From positions 1,426,001-1,490,000 of the forward strand of contig NC_009441.1 in NCBI RefSeq assembly GCF_000016645.1: DNA of 64,000 bases. Reading direction: 5' to 3'. Under the pieces are notes generated by a model that made no database searches, had not been told where the DNA came from, and was given only the letters and a program-made list of their open reading frames with translations. Origin of the DNA: Flavobacterium johnsoniae UW101 (lineage in GTDB: Bacteria > Bacteroidota > Bacteroidia > Flavobacteriales > Flavobacteriaceae). Position numbers and translations under genes: made by a program. Of the stretch, positions 43,785-51,959 are shown piece after piece. Positions within the stretch are counted from its first letter, which is position 1. Every line of letters starts with the position of its first letter.

Positions 43785-44603
43785 TCACGAAACAGAAAAC
43801 CTTTTGATAAGATTATTGGTTAATTTGCCAGTGCTGTGTACATATTCAGTCGGAGTTATTCCGGTATGTTTTTTAAAATCTTTTATTAAATGCGATTGGT
43901 CTGAAAATCCGGCGTCGTAGCAAATTGTTGTTAGATTAGTGTCTTCTGGTTTGTCTTTTAATAATTTCAGGAAATGATGCAGTCTCACAACGTTTCCAAA
44001 TTTCTTCGGATTCAGTCCAATGCATTCTTTAAATTTTCTTTCCAGATGCCTTTCTGTGTACCCTGTATACTCAACTAATTGTTTTATAGAGAATTGCCCT
44101 TTGTTTTTGATTATGAAGCTTAAGGAATGATCTACTAAAAATTGATTTGAGGTTGTTTTTGAGGCGATTAAGGAGCTAAAAAAAGAATTAAGCAGTTCTG
44201 CTCGTATTTGATTATTTTGGTCAAACAGCCTTTCCTGCAGCACCGTAATTTTTTTATCAAATACATCTTCAACGGGAATAATAGAATCGTGAAATTCTTG
44301 GGCAGGGATTCCTAATAATTGGTGAATTCCGTTGGGTTGAAAAACTACAATAATCAGCGCTATTTCATTTTCAGAATAAAGATCTTTAAAACCATTAAGC
44401 TGTCCGTATAAAAATGACGCAGGCAGATATTCTTTTATTTCATATTTATTAATTCCGGAAATGAGTTTGCTTTTTACCGAAAATACTAGTCCGGTATTGC
44501 CATCAGAAAACAGACGAAATTTTTGTACAGCCGTTTCGGTATTATCTAAAAACAGATAATGCTTAATATAATGTGATAACTCTTTTGAAGGTGAAACTTG
44601 CAT
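43785..44603 (-). CDS. AraC family transcriptional regulator
   Basis: A 272-residue regulator. The N-terminal part (1-150; HYIKHYLFLDNTETAVQKFR) looks like the DUF6597 sensing domain common in Bacteroidota. The C-terminal double HTH (about 165-262) shows IKQLVEYTGYTERHLERKFK and ICYDAGFSDQSHLIKDFKKH with GITPTEY. It lies 75 bases upstream of the nitrilase gene on the same strand. The ligand is unknown. Confidence 0.9.
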   Translation of the reverse strand: MQVSPSKELSHYIKHYLFLDNTETAVQKFRLFSDGNTGLVFSVKSKLISGINKYEIKEYLPASFLYGQLNGFKDLYSENEIALIIVVFQPNGIHQLLGIPAQEFHDSIIPVEDVFDKKITVLQERLFDQNNQIRAELLNSFFSSLIASKTTSNQFLVDHSLSFIIKNKGQFSIKQLVEYTGYTERHLERKFKECIGLNPKKFGNVVRLHHFLKLLKDKPEDTNLTTICYDAGFSDQSHLIKDFKKHTGITPTEYVHSTGKLTNNLIKRFSVS

Positions 44604-44668
44604 GAATTTAATCGATTTTCAAGATAATCTGCTTTAGCAAAATTAGCTATATTTTTTCTGAAAATCGT

Positions 44669-45433
44669 TTAATCCTGCAACGCTGTTTTTACCTTTGGCA
44701 TCATACGTTCTACAAACATTTTATAAGCAGTTTCTGAAGGATGAAGACCATCTGAAGCAACCAGATTTTTATTTGTAAGTCCCTGACGTGAAATATCAGT
44801 AATCGAAACAAATGCTATTTCTTTGTTTATACAGTAGTTTTGAGCAAAAGCATTGTACTTGTCTATTTCTTCTGAAATTTTCTTTTGATTTTCAGTTCCA
44901 TACATCATTCCAAAAGAAGTGTAGGCATAATCAGGAATAGAAACTACGACAACATTTTTTTTATCGCCTTTGGCTAAAGTAATTGCTTTGGTGACTAATT
45001 CAGGGAATTCTTTTTCATATACTGAAAAATCCCGCCCTCTATATTGATTGTTTACGCCTATTAAAAGTGTTACCAGATCATAATTTGAATCCGGATTCTG
45101 CTCTTTTATGGCCGAAATTAAGTTAGAGGTTGTCCAGCCTGTAGTGGCAATTATTTTTAAAGAAAAACTGGTTTGGGGATAGAGTGCTTTTAAACTGGTT
45201 TTGAGCTGTTCCGGAAATCGGCAGGTTTCGCAAACACTTTGTCCAATAGTATAACTGTCGCCTAAAGCGAGATAATTAACAGATTTTGAAATAGAATTAT
45301 CTGGATTTGGTATTACCGGCGGCAGAACAACTGGCGGAGTTACGGCAATTTCTGGCTTTGATTCGTCAGTACTGCAGCTTAATAAGAATATGGAAAGAAT
45401 AACAGTAACTATTTGTTTAAATTGAGGCTTCAT
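44669..45433 (-). CDS. SGNH/GDSL hydrolase lipoprotein
   Basis: A 254-residue lipoprotein with lipobox FLLSC (Cys near 20). The SGNH blocks are readable: LGDSYTIG with the nucleophile Ser, Gly in ATTGWTTSN, Asn in LLIGVNNQYRG, and the Asp-x-x-His pair in DGLHPSETAY. It is probably an envelope esterase or lipase acting on lipid or polysaccharide acyl groups. Its 5' region carries a 10-bp inverted repeat. Confidence 0.88.
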   Translation of the reverse strand: MKPQFKQIVTVILSIFLLSCSTDESKPEIAVTPPVVLPPVIPNPDNSISKSVNYLALGDSYTIGQSVCETCRFPEQLKTSLKALYPQTSFSLKIIATTGWTTSNLISAIKEQNPDSNYDLVTLLIGVNNQYRGRDFSVYEKEFPELVTKAITLAKGDKKNVVVVSIPDYAYTSFGMMYGTENQKKISEEIDKYNAFAQNYCINKEIAFVSITDISRQGLTNKNLVASDGLHPSETAYKMFVERMMPKVKTALQD

Positions 45434-45435
45434 AA

Positions 45436-45465
45436 TTTGTTTAAATTTTGGCTTGTTTAAACAAA
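45436..45465. promoter_or_regulatory. 10-bp inverted repeat upstream of the SGNH gene
   Basis: TTTGTTTAAA (45436-45445) and TTTAAACAAA (45456-45465), 10 bases apart, lie directly before the ATG at 45433. A further TTGTTTAAA lies within the first codons. Possible operator or leader hairpin. Confidence 0.35.
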
Positions 45466-45495
45466 TAGTTACGTTAAATGTATTGTTTTGGTTTT

Positions 45496-46278
45496 TTAAA
45501 CCATTTCTGTTTTCATTATAATTTCTTCTTCAATGGCATTCCAAAGCCCGATTCTTTTTTCTAAAGCCAAGATCGAAACTTCTTCTACTTCTTTCCATTT
45601 TTGTGCATCATTTTCACATAAATCTGTAATCATCTGCATGGCCATTGGTCCGTGTTCGTCAGCATCTAATTCAATGTGTCGGTCGAAATAGTAAACCAAT
45701 TTGCTTAAATCAGTATCCGGAAGGTTTTTTTGAAAGTTTTTCAGGATTTCAGAAAACATACTCGGAATTAAATCTTCTCTTCCAAAAGTAAAAGCTGCTG
45801 CGATTTGATGCGGTTTTCCTTCTTCAATCACTCTAAAAGTAAAGTCTAAAAAAGCTTTAATTTCAGGATGAAGTGAACTTTGCTTGATGGCAACAAAAAT
45901 ATTGTGAAGAGAATTTACAGAGTCTAAAAACTTGTTGATTTCTGTTGTGTCTGCACCACAGTCTTCCATTGCTTCAAGATACATTTCATAATGACTTTGT
46001 CTTCTTCCGTCGATGCTCAAATCTGTTTCTTCGGCAAGAACAATTTCATTGATTAAATATCTTGTTTCCGGGTTTTTAGTAGCAAACCAAGGAGTTGTTG
46101 TGCAGGTAAGTTTGGCTTGTAGTGCTTTTAAAAGAGACATAAAATCCCAAACGGCAAAAACGTGATTTTGTACAAAACTGTGTAAATCATCAATGGTTTG
46201 GATTTTGTTGTATAATGAGTGTTTTAAAAGCTGTTCTTTTTGAGGTTGAATGCTATTGTTTATAGTTTCAATATTCAT
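45496..46278 (-). CDS. DUF3050 family protein
   Basis: A 260-residue helical protein matching DUF3050: IQTIDDLHSFVQNHVFAVWD, FMSLLKALQAKLTC, NEIVLAEETD and YYFDRHIELDADEHGPMAMQ. The fold is probably haem-oxygenase-like, and the conserved His and Glu residues could bind metal, but the activity is not established. A single-gene unit with its own -7 box. Confidence 0.88.
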   Translation of the reverse strand: MNIETINNSIQPQKEQLLKHSLYNKIQTIDDLHSFVQNHVFAVWDFMSLLKALQAKLTCTTTPWFATKNPETRYLINEIVLAEETDLSIDGRRQSHYEMYLEAMEDCGADTTEINKFLDSVNSLHNIFVAIKQSSLHPEIKAFLDFTFRVIEEGKPHQIAAAFTFGREDLIPSMFSEILKNFQKNLPDTDLSKLVYYFDRHIELDADEHGPMAMQMITDLCENDAQKWKEVEEVSILALEKRIGLWNAIEEEIIMKTEMV

Positions 46279-46295
46279 TTATGTAAATTTTGGTG

Positions 46296-46303
46296 CAAAG
46301 ATA
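46296..46303 (-). promoter_or_regulatory. -7 box for the DUF3050 gene
   Basis: The complement reads TATCTTTG, an exact TAnnTTTG, 18 bases before the ATG at 46278. Confidence 0.5.
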
Positions 46304-46363
46304 AAAAGCTTCTCGGTTAGAAGAAGCTTTTTAAATTGTTTTTATATATAATTTAATAGATGT

Positions 46364-47545
46364 TTATGATTTAAATGCTGGAATTCCAGTTACATCCATT
46401 CCGGTAATCAACAAATGAATGTCATGAGTTCCTTCATAAGTTATTACACTTTCAAGGTTCATCATGTGGCGCATAATAGAGTATTCTCCGGTAATTCCCA
46501 TTCCGCCTAACATTTGTCTGGCTTCGCGGGCAATTTCAATTGCCATGTTAACATTATTACGTTTTGCCATCGAAATTTGAGCCGTTGTTGCTTTTCCTTC
46601 GTTTCTTAAAACACCTAAACGCCAGGTTAATAATTGTGCTTTTGTGATTTCTGTAATCATTTCGGCTAATTTTTTCTGTTGCAGCTGAGTTCCTCCAATT
46701 GGTTTTCCAAACTGAATTCTTTCTTTAGCATAACGCAAAGCCGTGTCATAACAATCCATTGCAGCACCAATTGCTCCCCATGCAATTCCGTATCTTGCTG
46801 AATCTAAACAGCCAAGCGGGGCGCCTAATCCTGATTTATTTGGTAAAAAGTTTTCTTTTGGAACTTTTACATTATCAAAAATTAATTCTCCGGTTGCAGA
46901 AGCACGAAGCGACCATTTATTGTGAGTTTCTGGAGTTGTAAAACCTTCCATACCGCGTTCTACGATTAAACCGTGAATTCGTCCTTCTTCATTTTTTGCC
47001 CAAACTACAGCAATATCTGCAAATGGAGCGTTTGAAATCCACATTTTAGCGCCATTTAAAAGATAATGATCTCCCATATCTTTAAAATTGGTAATCATAC
47101 TTCCGGGATCAGAGCCGTGATCGGGTTCTGTTAAACCAAAACATCCTATATATTCACCAGTGGCTAATTTTGGTAAATATTTCATACGTTGTTCTTCGTT
47201 TCCGTATTTCCAAATAGGATACATTACTAAAGACGATTGTACAGATGAAGTAGATCTTACACCTGAGTCGCCTCTTTCGATTTCCTGCATAATCAATCCA
47301 TAAGAAATCTGGTCTAAACCTGCACCTCCATATTCTACCGGAATATAAGGGCCGAAACCGCCTATTTCTCCAAGACCTTTTATAATTTGTTTTGGAAATT
47401 CTGCTTTTTGAGCATATTCTTCTATGATAGGAGAAACTTCTCTTTTAACCCATGCACGTGCAGATTCGCGGACTAATTTATGTTCATCTGTTAATAAATC
47501 GTCAAGGTTATAATAATCTGGAGCTTGAAATAAGTCTGGTTTCAT
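46364..47545 (-). CDS. Acyl-CoA dehydrogenase, glutaryl-CoA dehydrogenase-like
   Basis: A 393-residue FAD-dependent acyl-CoA dehydrogenase. FAD and substrate motifs include CFGLTEPDHGSDPGSM and WISNAPFADI. The catalytic Glu is in ITYEGTHDIHLLITGMDVTG, close to the GCDH pattern. The frame is open from 47593, but the ATG at 47545 (MKPDLFQAPDYYNLDDLL) is chosen because a full promoter (47567-47599) lies inside the longer version. It probably degrades glutaryl-CoA from lysine/tryptophan or a related short acyl-CoA. Confidence 0.9.
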   Translation of the reverse strand: MKPDLFQAPDYYNLDDLLTDEHKLVRESARAWVKREVSPIIEEYAQKAEFPKQIIKGLGEIGGFGPYIPVEYGGAGLDQISYGLIMQEIERGDSGVRSTSSVQSSLVMYPIWKYGNEEQRMKYLPKLATGEYIGCFGLTEPDHGSDPGSMITNFKDMGDHYLLNGAKMWISNAPFADIAVVWAKNEEGRIHGLIVERGMEGFTTPETHNKWSLRASATGELIFDNVKVPKENFLPNKSGLGAPLGCLDSARYGIAWGAIGAAMDCYDTALRYAKERIQFGKPIGGTQLQQKKLAEMITEITKAQLLTWRLGVLRNEGKATTAQISMAKRNNVNMAIEIAREARQMLGGMGITGEYSIMRHMMNLESVITYEGTHDIHLLITGMDVTGIPAFKS

Positions 47546-47566
47546 TTTTGATAGTTTTTTGCAAAA

Positions 47567-47599
47567 CAAATTTACGCAATAAAAATATAACAAAACAAA
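47567..47599 (-). promoter_or_regulatory. Promoter of the acyl-CoA dehydrogenase gene
   Basis: The complement of 47567-47574 reads TAAATTTG (exact TAnnTTTG); the complement of 47596-47599 is TTTG, 21 bases upstream, a good -33. The leader is about 18 bases. Confidence 0.65.
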
Positions 47600-47684
47600 G
47601 CATTATTGTTATATTTTTATATCTCAGTTAGAAAATAATCACAAATAAGGTGAATTAATTTTAGTTTATTGATAATATATAAAC

Positions 47685-47692
47685 TAATTTTG
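47685..47692 (+). promoter_or_regulatory. -7 box for the TPR-AraC regulator
   Basis: TAATTTTG is an exact TAnnTTTG, 24 bases before the ATG at 47717. Confidence 0.45.
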
Positions 47693-47716
47693 AGATTCCA
47701 AAAAAACATATATTGA

Positions 47717-49474
47717 ATGAGGCTAATCATTTCTTTTTTACTTTTTTTTGTTGTGAACGTCTCTTTTTCTCAACAAACTAAAGAATTAACAGAACAAGAA
47801 TATTTACTCTTGCAGGATAAGATTCGATTAAATTTGAATGCAAACAGAGATAGTGCTGCAGTATATGCTAATGAAATGGCAAAATCCGGTAATTATAAAC
47901 ACTTAGCTTTTGCAAATGTCGCACAAGCTTATTTACTTCAGTTAAAAGATAATACCGCAAAATCTAAAGAAAAATACGATCAGGCATTTAAATACTTAGA
48001 GAAAATGCCGGACTCAAAAGATAAAGATCAGCTCAAAGCTTATTTGTATAATTATGGAGGATTAATAGAAGGGGCAAGAGGAAACTATAGTAAAGCCCTT
48101 GAAAATTATCAAACAGGAATGAAGATCTCTACTAACATTGGAGACATTATTCAAATTGTAAAATTTAAAAGCAATATTGCTTTTATAAACGAGGCCATAG
48201 GAAATTATCAATTAGCTATTAAAAATTTAAAACAGTTAAATACTTTTATTGATAATAATGAAAGCTATTTTACCAAACAGCAGTTTAATACAGTTAAAAG
48301 CAGTAATAATTTAACTTTAGCCGCATCTTATGAAGGCTGGTATATGAAAAACCAGTCTCCAATGTATCTGCTGGATTCTGCAGCATATTTTTATAAAAAG
48401 ACGGTTTCGTATTCTCAAAACTTACCCATAAATAATATTAAGGCAAAAATTAGCCTGGGGAATGTTTACTATATGAAAAATGATTATAAGAATGCCGAAA
48501 AGACGTATTATAATATTGTTTTTTATGCCAAACAAAATAATCTAAAAAGAGAATATAAGATTGCCAATTACAATTTGGGGAATTTATATTATGAAACCAA
48601 AAAATATGATAAAGCACTTGTATTTTTTAAGAAAGTAGATTCGATTTCAGAAATAGATAATTTAAGAGACGAAAGTTTTTTAAAATCAAATTACTATCAG
48701 GCCAAAATATACAATATATATAAAGAACCTCAGGAAGCCTTTAAGCATTCAAAGATATACTTAGATAATTATGAAAAATCTGAAGCAAAATTAAATAATG
48801 AAGCTTTAGAAGTAAATTATAAACTTGGTACCGACGATTTGAGTGACGAAATGGTTACCATTCAAAAGAAATACGAAAATGATGTTTTGTTAAATAAGGC
48901 ATTAAAGGTATTTTATGTACTGCTGGTAGTAGGGATTGTATTTTTGCTTATTAAAAATATAATAGACAAAAATAAGGCACATAAAAAAATGAATGCCTTG
49001 ATTGAAGAGTTTAAAGCAAATCTTGAGAAAAAAAGTATTGCCGAAGCTTCTGAAATCGAAGAAATGGAGCAAGTTCCGGATTTAGAAGAGATTAGTCTTA
49101 AGAAAGAGAATGTCGCTTTAAGTATTGATGAAGCAAAAGAGAATAAAATTGTCGAAAAGTTATTAGCTCTGGAAAGTAAATTAGAGTACTTAAATGCCGA
49201 TTTCACCCTGCCTTATGTGGCCAAAAAAATCAAAACCAATACAACTTATTTGTCATACGTTGTAAATAAACGATTTGGCAAATCTTTTGGTGAATACTCT
49301 AATGAGCTTAAGATTAATTATGTAATCAATGAAATGATTACGAATCATATGTATCGCAAATATTCAACACAGGCTATAGCAGAAAGTGTAGGTTTTAAAA
49401 ATGCTGTGTCGTTTGCTAAATCATTTCGCAAAAGAACTGGAGTTTCTCCAGCTCAATTTGCGAATAATATTTAA
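47717..49474 (+). CDS. Membrane-spanning TPR-AraC transcriptional regulator
   Basis: A 585-residue one-component regulator: signal peptide (about 1-18, VNVSFSQ), periplasmic TPR array (about 30-380), a single membrane helix (about 395-415, VFYVLLVVGIVFLLIKNI), a cytosolic coiled-coil linker rich in Glu/Lys, and a C-terminal AraC-type HTH (about 485-585; TTYLSYVVNKRFGKSFGEYS and IAESVGFKNAVSFAKSFRKR with GVSPAQFA). A periplasmic signal would thus be passed directly to DNA. Its 3' end meets the convergent peptide gene at 49485, and the export locus follows, so it may regulate that locus. Confidence 0.85.
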   Translation: MRLIISFLLFFVVNVSFSQQTKELTEQEYLLLQDKIRLNLNANRDSAAVYANEMAKSGNYKHLAFANVAQAYLLQLKDNTAKSKEKYDQAFKYLEKMPDSKDKDQLKAYLYNYGGLIEGARGNYSKALENYQTGMKISTNIGDIIQIVKFKSNIAFINEAIGNYQLAIKNLKQLNTFIDNNESYFTKQQFNTVKSSNNLTLAASYEGWYMKNQSPMYLLDSAAYFYKKTVSYSQNLPINNIKAKISLGNVYYMKNDYKNAEKTYYNIVFYAKQNNLKREYKIANYNLGNLYYETKKYDKALVFFKKVDSISEIDNLRDESFLKSNYYQAKIYNIYKEPQEAFKHSKIYLDNYEKSEAKLNNEALEVNYKLGTDDLSDEMVTIQKKYENDVLLNKALKVFYVLLVVGIVFLLIKNIIDKNKAHKKMNALIEEFKANLEKKSIAEASEIEEMEQVPDLEEISLKKENVALSIDEAKENKIVEKLLALESKLEYLNADFTLPYVAKKIKTNTTYLSYVVNKRFGKSFGEYSNELKINYVINEMITNHMYRKYSTQAIAESVGFKNAVSFAKSFRKRTGVSPAQFANNI

Positions 49475-49484
49475 GTTTTTATTT

Positions 49485-49637
49485 TTATCCAAGTGTTCCT
49501 CCGCCTCCTTTAATAGGATCTTTGTTACCATCAATTGGAGGAGTTACCGGGTCATCGCCTCCACGAATTGCTTTCTGTTGGTTTCTATCTATTTTTTCAG
49601 CTTTAAAATTTTCTATATTTAATTTTTTACTTGTCAT
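49485..49637 (-). CDS. GG-leader peptide precursor A (50 aa)
   Basis: ATG at 49637 to stop at 49485 encodes 50 residues. The leader MTSKKLNIENFKAEKIDRNQ continues QKAIRGG with the double-glycine cleavage motif at 26-27, and the 23-residue core ends KDPIKGGGGTLG. It is clearly paralogous to peptide B (49693-49830): same leader pattern and the same Gly-rich C-terminus. The core has no Cys. A putative promoter upstream of peptide B could serve both. It is probably a substrate of the C39-ABC exporter at 52917. Such short genes are easily missed by annotation. Confidence 0.75.
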   Translation of the reverse strand: MTSKKLNIENFKAEKIDRNQQKAIRGGDDPVTPPIDGNKDPIKGGGGTLG

Positions 49638-49692
49638 GATTTAATATTTTAAATTGTTTGTATGAGTTTAAAATTTTAATTGATTTATTTTC

Positions 49693-49830
49693 TTATCCAA
49701 CTGTACCTCCTCCAGTTCTAATAGGGTCTTTATCAGGTCCTGGTTCCTCACCTCCTCGAATCATTTTTTTCTCGTTTTTTGATAATTTTTCTGATTCAAA
49801 ATCCTCAAATTTTAATTTCATATTTCCCAT
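49693..49830 (-). CDS. GG-leader peptide precursor B (45 aa)
   Basis: The frame is open from 49950, but a leader peptide starts at the ATG at 49830 (or at 49821, three residues later); a -7 box at 49860-49867 excludes the longer form. The leader MGNMKLKFEDFESEKLSKNE is followed by KKMIRGG (GG at 27-28) and an 18-residue core ending KDPIRTGGGTVG, nearly the same tail as peptide A. No Cys. Probably exported and cleaved by the C39-ABC transporter. The core could be a small bacteriocin or signal. Confidence 0.72.
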   Translation of the reverse strand: MGNMKLKFEDFESEKLSKNEKKMIRGGEEPGPDKDPIRTGGGTVG

Positions 49831-49859
49831 CTTTTTATGTGTTAAGGTTACTGATATGT

Positions 49860-49867
49860 CAAAACTA
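49860..49867 (-). promoter_or_regulatory. -7 box for peptide genes B and A
   Basis: The complement reads TAGTTTTG, an exact TAnnTTTG, 30 bases before the ATG at 49830. Confidence 0.5.
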
Positions 49868-50090
49868 AATAAAATGAGAAGTCTTTGATCGAGAATTGGG
49901 TTTTTGAGGTTTTTGAGATTTTTTTTTAAATGTAAAAAACTGAAAATCAATAAATTAAATTACTAATACAAACTACTATAATTTATAAATTGTATGTAGT
50001 ATAATTAATAAAATGTCTGTGTTGAGCATCATATTTTGAATAAAAACAACAATATTTGTACTGGAAATACGATTTAAAACAGTCCCAAAA

Positions 50091-51539
50091 ATGTTAAAAC
50101 TTATTCAAAAATTTCTTCAAATAAATAGATACTCGGAAGTGAAAAATGAGTTCAAAGATTTATTTCTTTCTCATCCAAATTTTCCAAGTCTATTTGCGAT
50201 AACAGATTCGTTAGATTTGTTGTCAATTGAGAATGCTGCAATAAGAGTTCCAAAAGAACAAATTGTAGATTTACCGTCAAACTTTCTTGCTTATTTTAAG
50301 GATGAATTGATATTGGTAGAAAGAGCAAAAGATTTTGTTCGAATTAATACAATTAAAAAAGGTTCGCAAAAAATATCATACGAAAAGTTTCTTTTAGACT
50401 GGAATGGTGTTATTGTTGCTATTGAACCAAACAATGTTGTAGCGAGAGAAAATTTAAAGGTAGAATTGAGCTGGTTAAAATACCTTGTTCCATTTTTACT
50501 TTTAGGAGGTTTATCTTTTTTCTATAACTCTTTTGACTTTTTTAGTTTTACATTTTTACTAACATCTTCTTTAGGGTTAGTTGTGAGCATTTTAATTGCT
50601 CAGGAAAAACTTGGTTTTAAAAACAGCATAATTTTAAAATTTTGCAGTCTAAGCACTAATTCTTCATGTAACTCAGTAATTAATTTTAATGAGAATTATG
50701 AAAACAAATGGGTTAGTTTCTCTGATTTGCCGCTGTTGTTTTTTGGAGCAAGTTTTATTTCAGTTCTAGTTCAGCCATTAAGTTCTTCTGTTTTTGTTGG
50801 GTTTTTGAGTTTATTGGCGATACCTATTATTGTGTCTTCAATATGGATTCAAAAATTTGAACTTCAAAAATGGTGTGTTATGTGTTTAATGGTTTCGTTT
50901 TTGATTTTTACCCAAAGTTTAATATGGTTTTCATCAGACTTATTTACACTAAGTTTTAGTTTCAATACGATGTTTCCATTTTTATTTTCATTAGTGCTTC
51001 TTGTGCCAATATGGTATGTAATAAAATCTGTGGCAAAAAATGTATTAGAAAATGAATACTCATTAAAAGAGCTTAAAAAATTTAAAAGAAATTACTCATT
51101 ACTTAACTTCTTATCTAAAAAAGTACCAGTTACGAATGGGTTTGAAGATTTAAGAGGATTAAATTTTGGAAACAGAAACGCAGTAGTTAAACTGTCAATA
51201 ATTATAAGTCCAAGCTGTGAACATTGTCATAAAACATTTCAGGAAGCTTTTGATTTGGTTTTAAAATTTCCTGACAAAATATTTTTAAGCGTTTTATTTA
51301 ATATTAATCCAGAAAATGCAGATAATCCTTATAAAGCAGTTGTTGAGCGTCTGTTAATAATAAACAGATCAACTCCGGGAAAAACTGTTGAAGCAATTTC
51401 AGATTGGCATATTAAAAAAATGAGTTTGAAAAAATGGCTTAAAAAATGGTCAATTGATTCTGTCAGCATTATGATTAATCAGGAAATAAATAAACAATAC
51501 GAATGGTGCTCTAAAAATGATTTTAATACACACCAGTAA
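50091..51539 (+). CDS. VKOR-thioredoxin oxidoreductase with C39-like N-terminus (frameshifted 3' end)
   Basis: As read, 482 residues. Residues 1-125 resemble a peptidase C39-like domain without the catalytic Cys (SHPNFPSLFAITDSLDLLSI). A VKOR membrane domain (about 130-325) follows with Cys185 and Cys193 (CSLSTNSSC) and the active site WCVMC (Cys262, Cys265). A thioredoxin-like domain (about 360-482) has SPSCEHCHKT (Cys376, Cys379). VKOR-Trx fusions form disulfides in exported proteins, which suits the Cys-rich peptides downstream. The frame ends at THQ just where the cis-Pro segment should come; the missing 41 residues are in another frame to 51652. A weak -7-like AATATTTG is at 50051-50058. 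Confidence 0.85.
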   Translation: MLKLIQKFLQINRYSEVKNEFKDLFLSHPNFPSLFAITDSLDLLSIENAAIRVPKEQIVDLPSNFLAYFKDELILVERAKDFVRINTIKKGSQKISYEKFLLDWNGVIVAIEPNNVVARENLKVELSWLKYLVPFLLLGGLSFFYNSFDFFSFTFLLTSSLGLVVSILIAQEKLGFKNSIILKFCSLSTNSSCNSVINFNENYENKWVSFSDLPLLFFGASFISVLVQPLSSSVFVGFLSLLAIPIIVSSIWIQKFELQKWCVMCLMVSFLIFTQSLIWFSSDLFTLSFSFNTMFPFLFSLVLLVPIWYVIKSVAKNVLENEYSLKELKKFKRNYSLLNFLSKKVPVTNGFEDLRGLNFGNRNAVVKLSIIISPSCEHCHKTFQEAFDLVLKFPDKIFLSVLFNINPENADNPYKAVVERLLIINRSTPGKTVEAISDWHIKKMSLKKWLKKWSIDSVSIMINQEINKQYEWCSKNDFNTHQ

Positions 51540-51652
51540 AAATTGTAAATGAAAAATTATTTCCAAATGAATATGAGTTAAGTGAATTGAAATATTTCTT
51601 GAATGATTTTGTTGAAGAAAAAGAAACAACAGTTCTAGAAAAGACGGCCTAA
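51527..51652 (+). pseudogene. Out-of-frame tail of the VKOR-Trx gene
   Basis: From 51527 this frame reads 41 residues starting YTPVKIVNEKLFPNEYEL and ending VLEKTA before TAA at 51650-51652. YTP is the expected cis-proline turn of a thioredoxin fold, followed by the last strand and helix (ELKYFLNDFVEE). One extra T between 51526 and 51528 (AATTAC instead of AATAC) would join it to the upstream frame. So the gene is either truly frameshifted, a sequencing error, or a recoding site. Confidence 0.8.
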
Positions 51653-51710
51653 TACTTACATAATTTAAAGTAAGTATTTCAGAAAAAGGAATACCCCAAA
51701 ATTAAAAACA

Positions 51711-51893
51711 ATGGTTATGTTAAAAAATATTTTAAATCTAGAAGGATCACAAGAAATAAGTGCGAGTGAACAAAAAACAATTCTTAGCAGTAATGTCAAA
51801 GAAATAACATCAAAATGTGATTCGTGGAACTCTATGCTATATGAAGATTGTACAGAATATTATCCAGAGTTAACCTATGCTAATGCAAATTAA
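51711..51893 (+). CDS. Leader-peptide-like precursor C without GG (60 aa)
   Basis: The leader MLKNILNLEGSQEISASEQK closely matches those of peptides D and E, but the cleavage site reads ILSSN instead of a double glycine. The remainder has two Cys (SKCDSWNSMLYEDCTEYYPE) and is acidic and aromatic. Start at the ATG at 51711 or the one at 51717. It could be a degenerate precursor, one cleaved elsewhere, or a non-exported partner such as an immunity or decoy peptide. It lies 58 bases after the restored VKOR stop. Confidence 0.6.
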   Translation: MVMLKNILNLEGSQEISASEQKTILSSNVKEITSKCDSWNSMLYEDCTEYYPELTYANAN

Positions 51894-51913
51894 AACTTGC
51901 GTTAATATACAGA

Positions 51914-51944
51914 TTTTGATCGAGTTAATTTAAAGAGATCAAGA
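51914..51944 (+). other. Hairpin between precursor genes C and D
   Basis: TTTTGATC (51914-51921) pairs with GATCAAGA (51937-51944), with a 15-base loop, 15 bases before the peptide D start. No T-run; it may moderate read-through or translation of peptide D. Confidence 0.4.
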
Positions 51945-51959
51945 AGAATTATAATAATT

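Noticed and set aside
49401..49888. Plus-strand frames of 73 and 76 codons over peptide genes A and B
   Set aside because: The minus-strand peptides have matching leaders, GG motifs and a -7 box; the plus frames have none.
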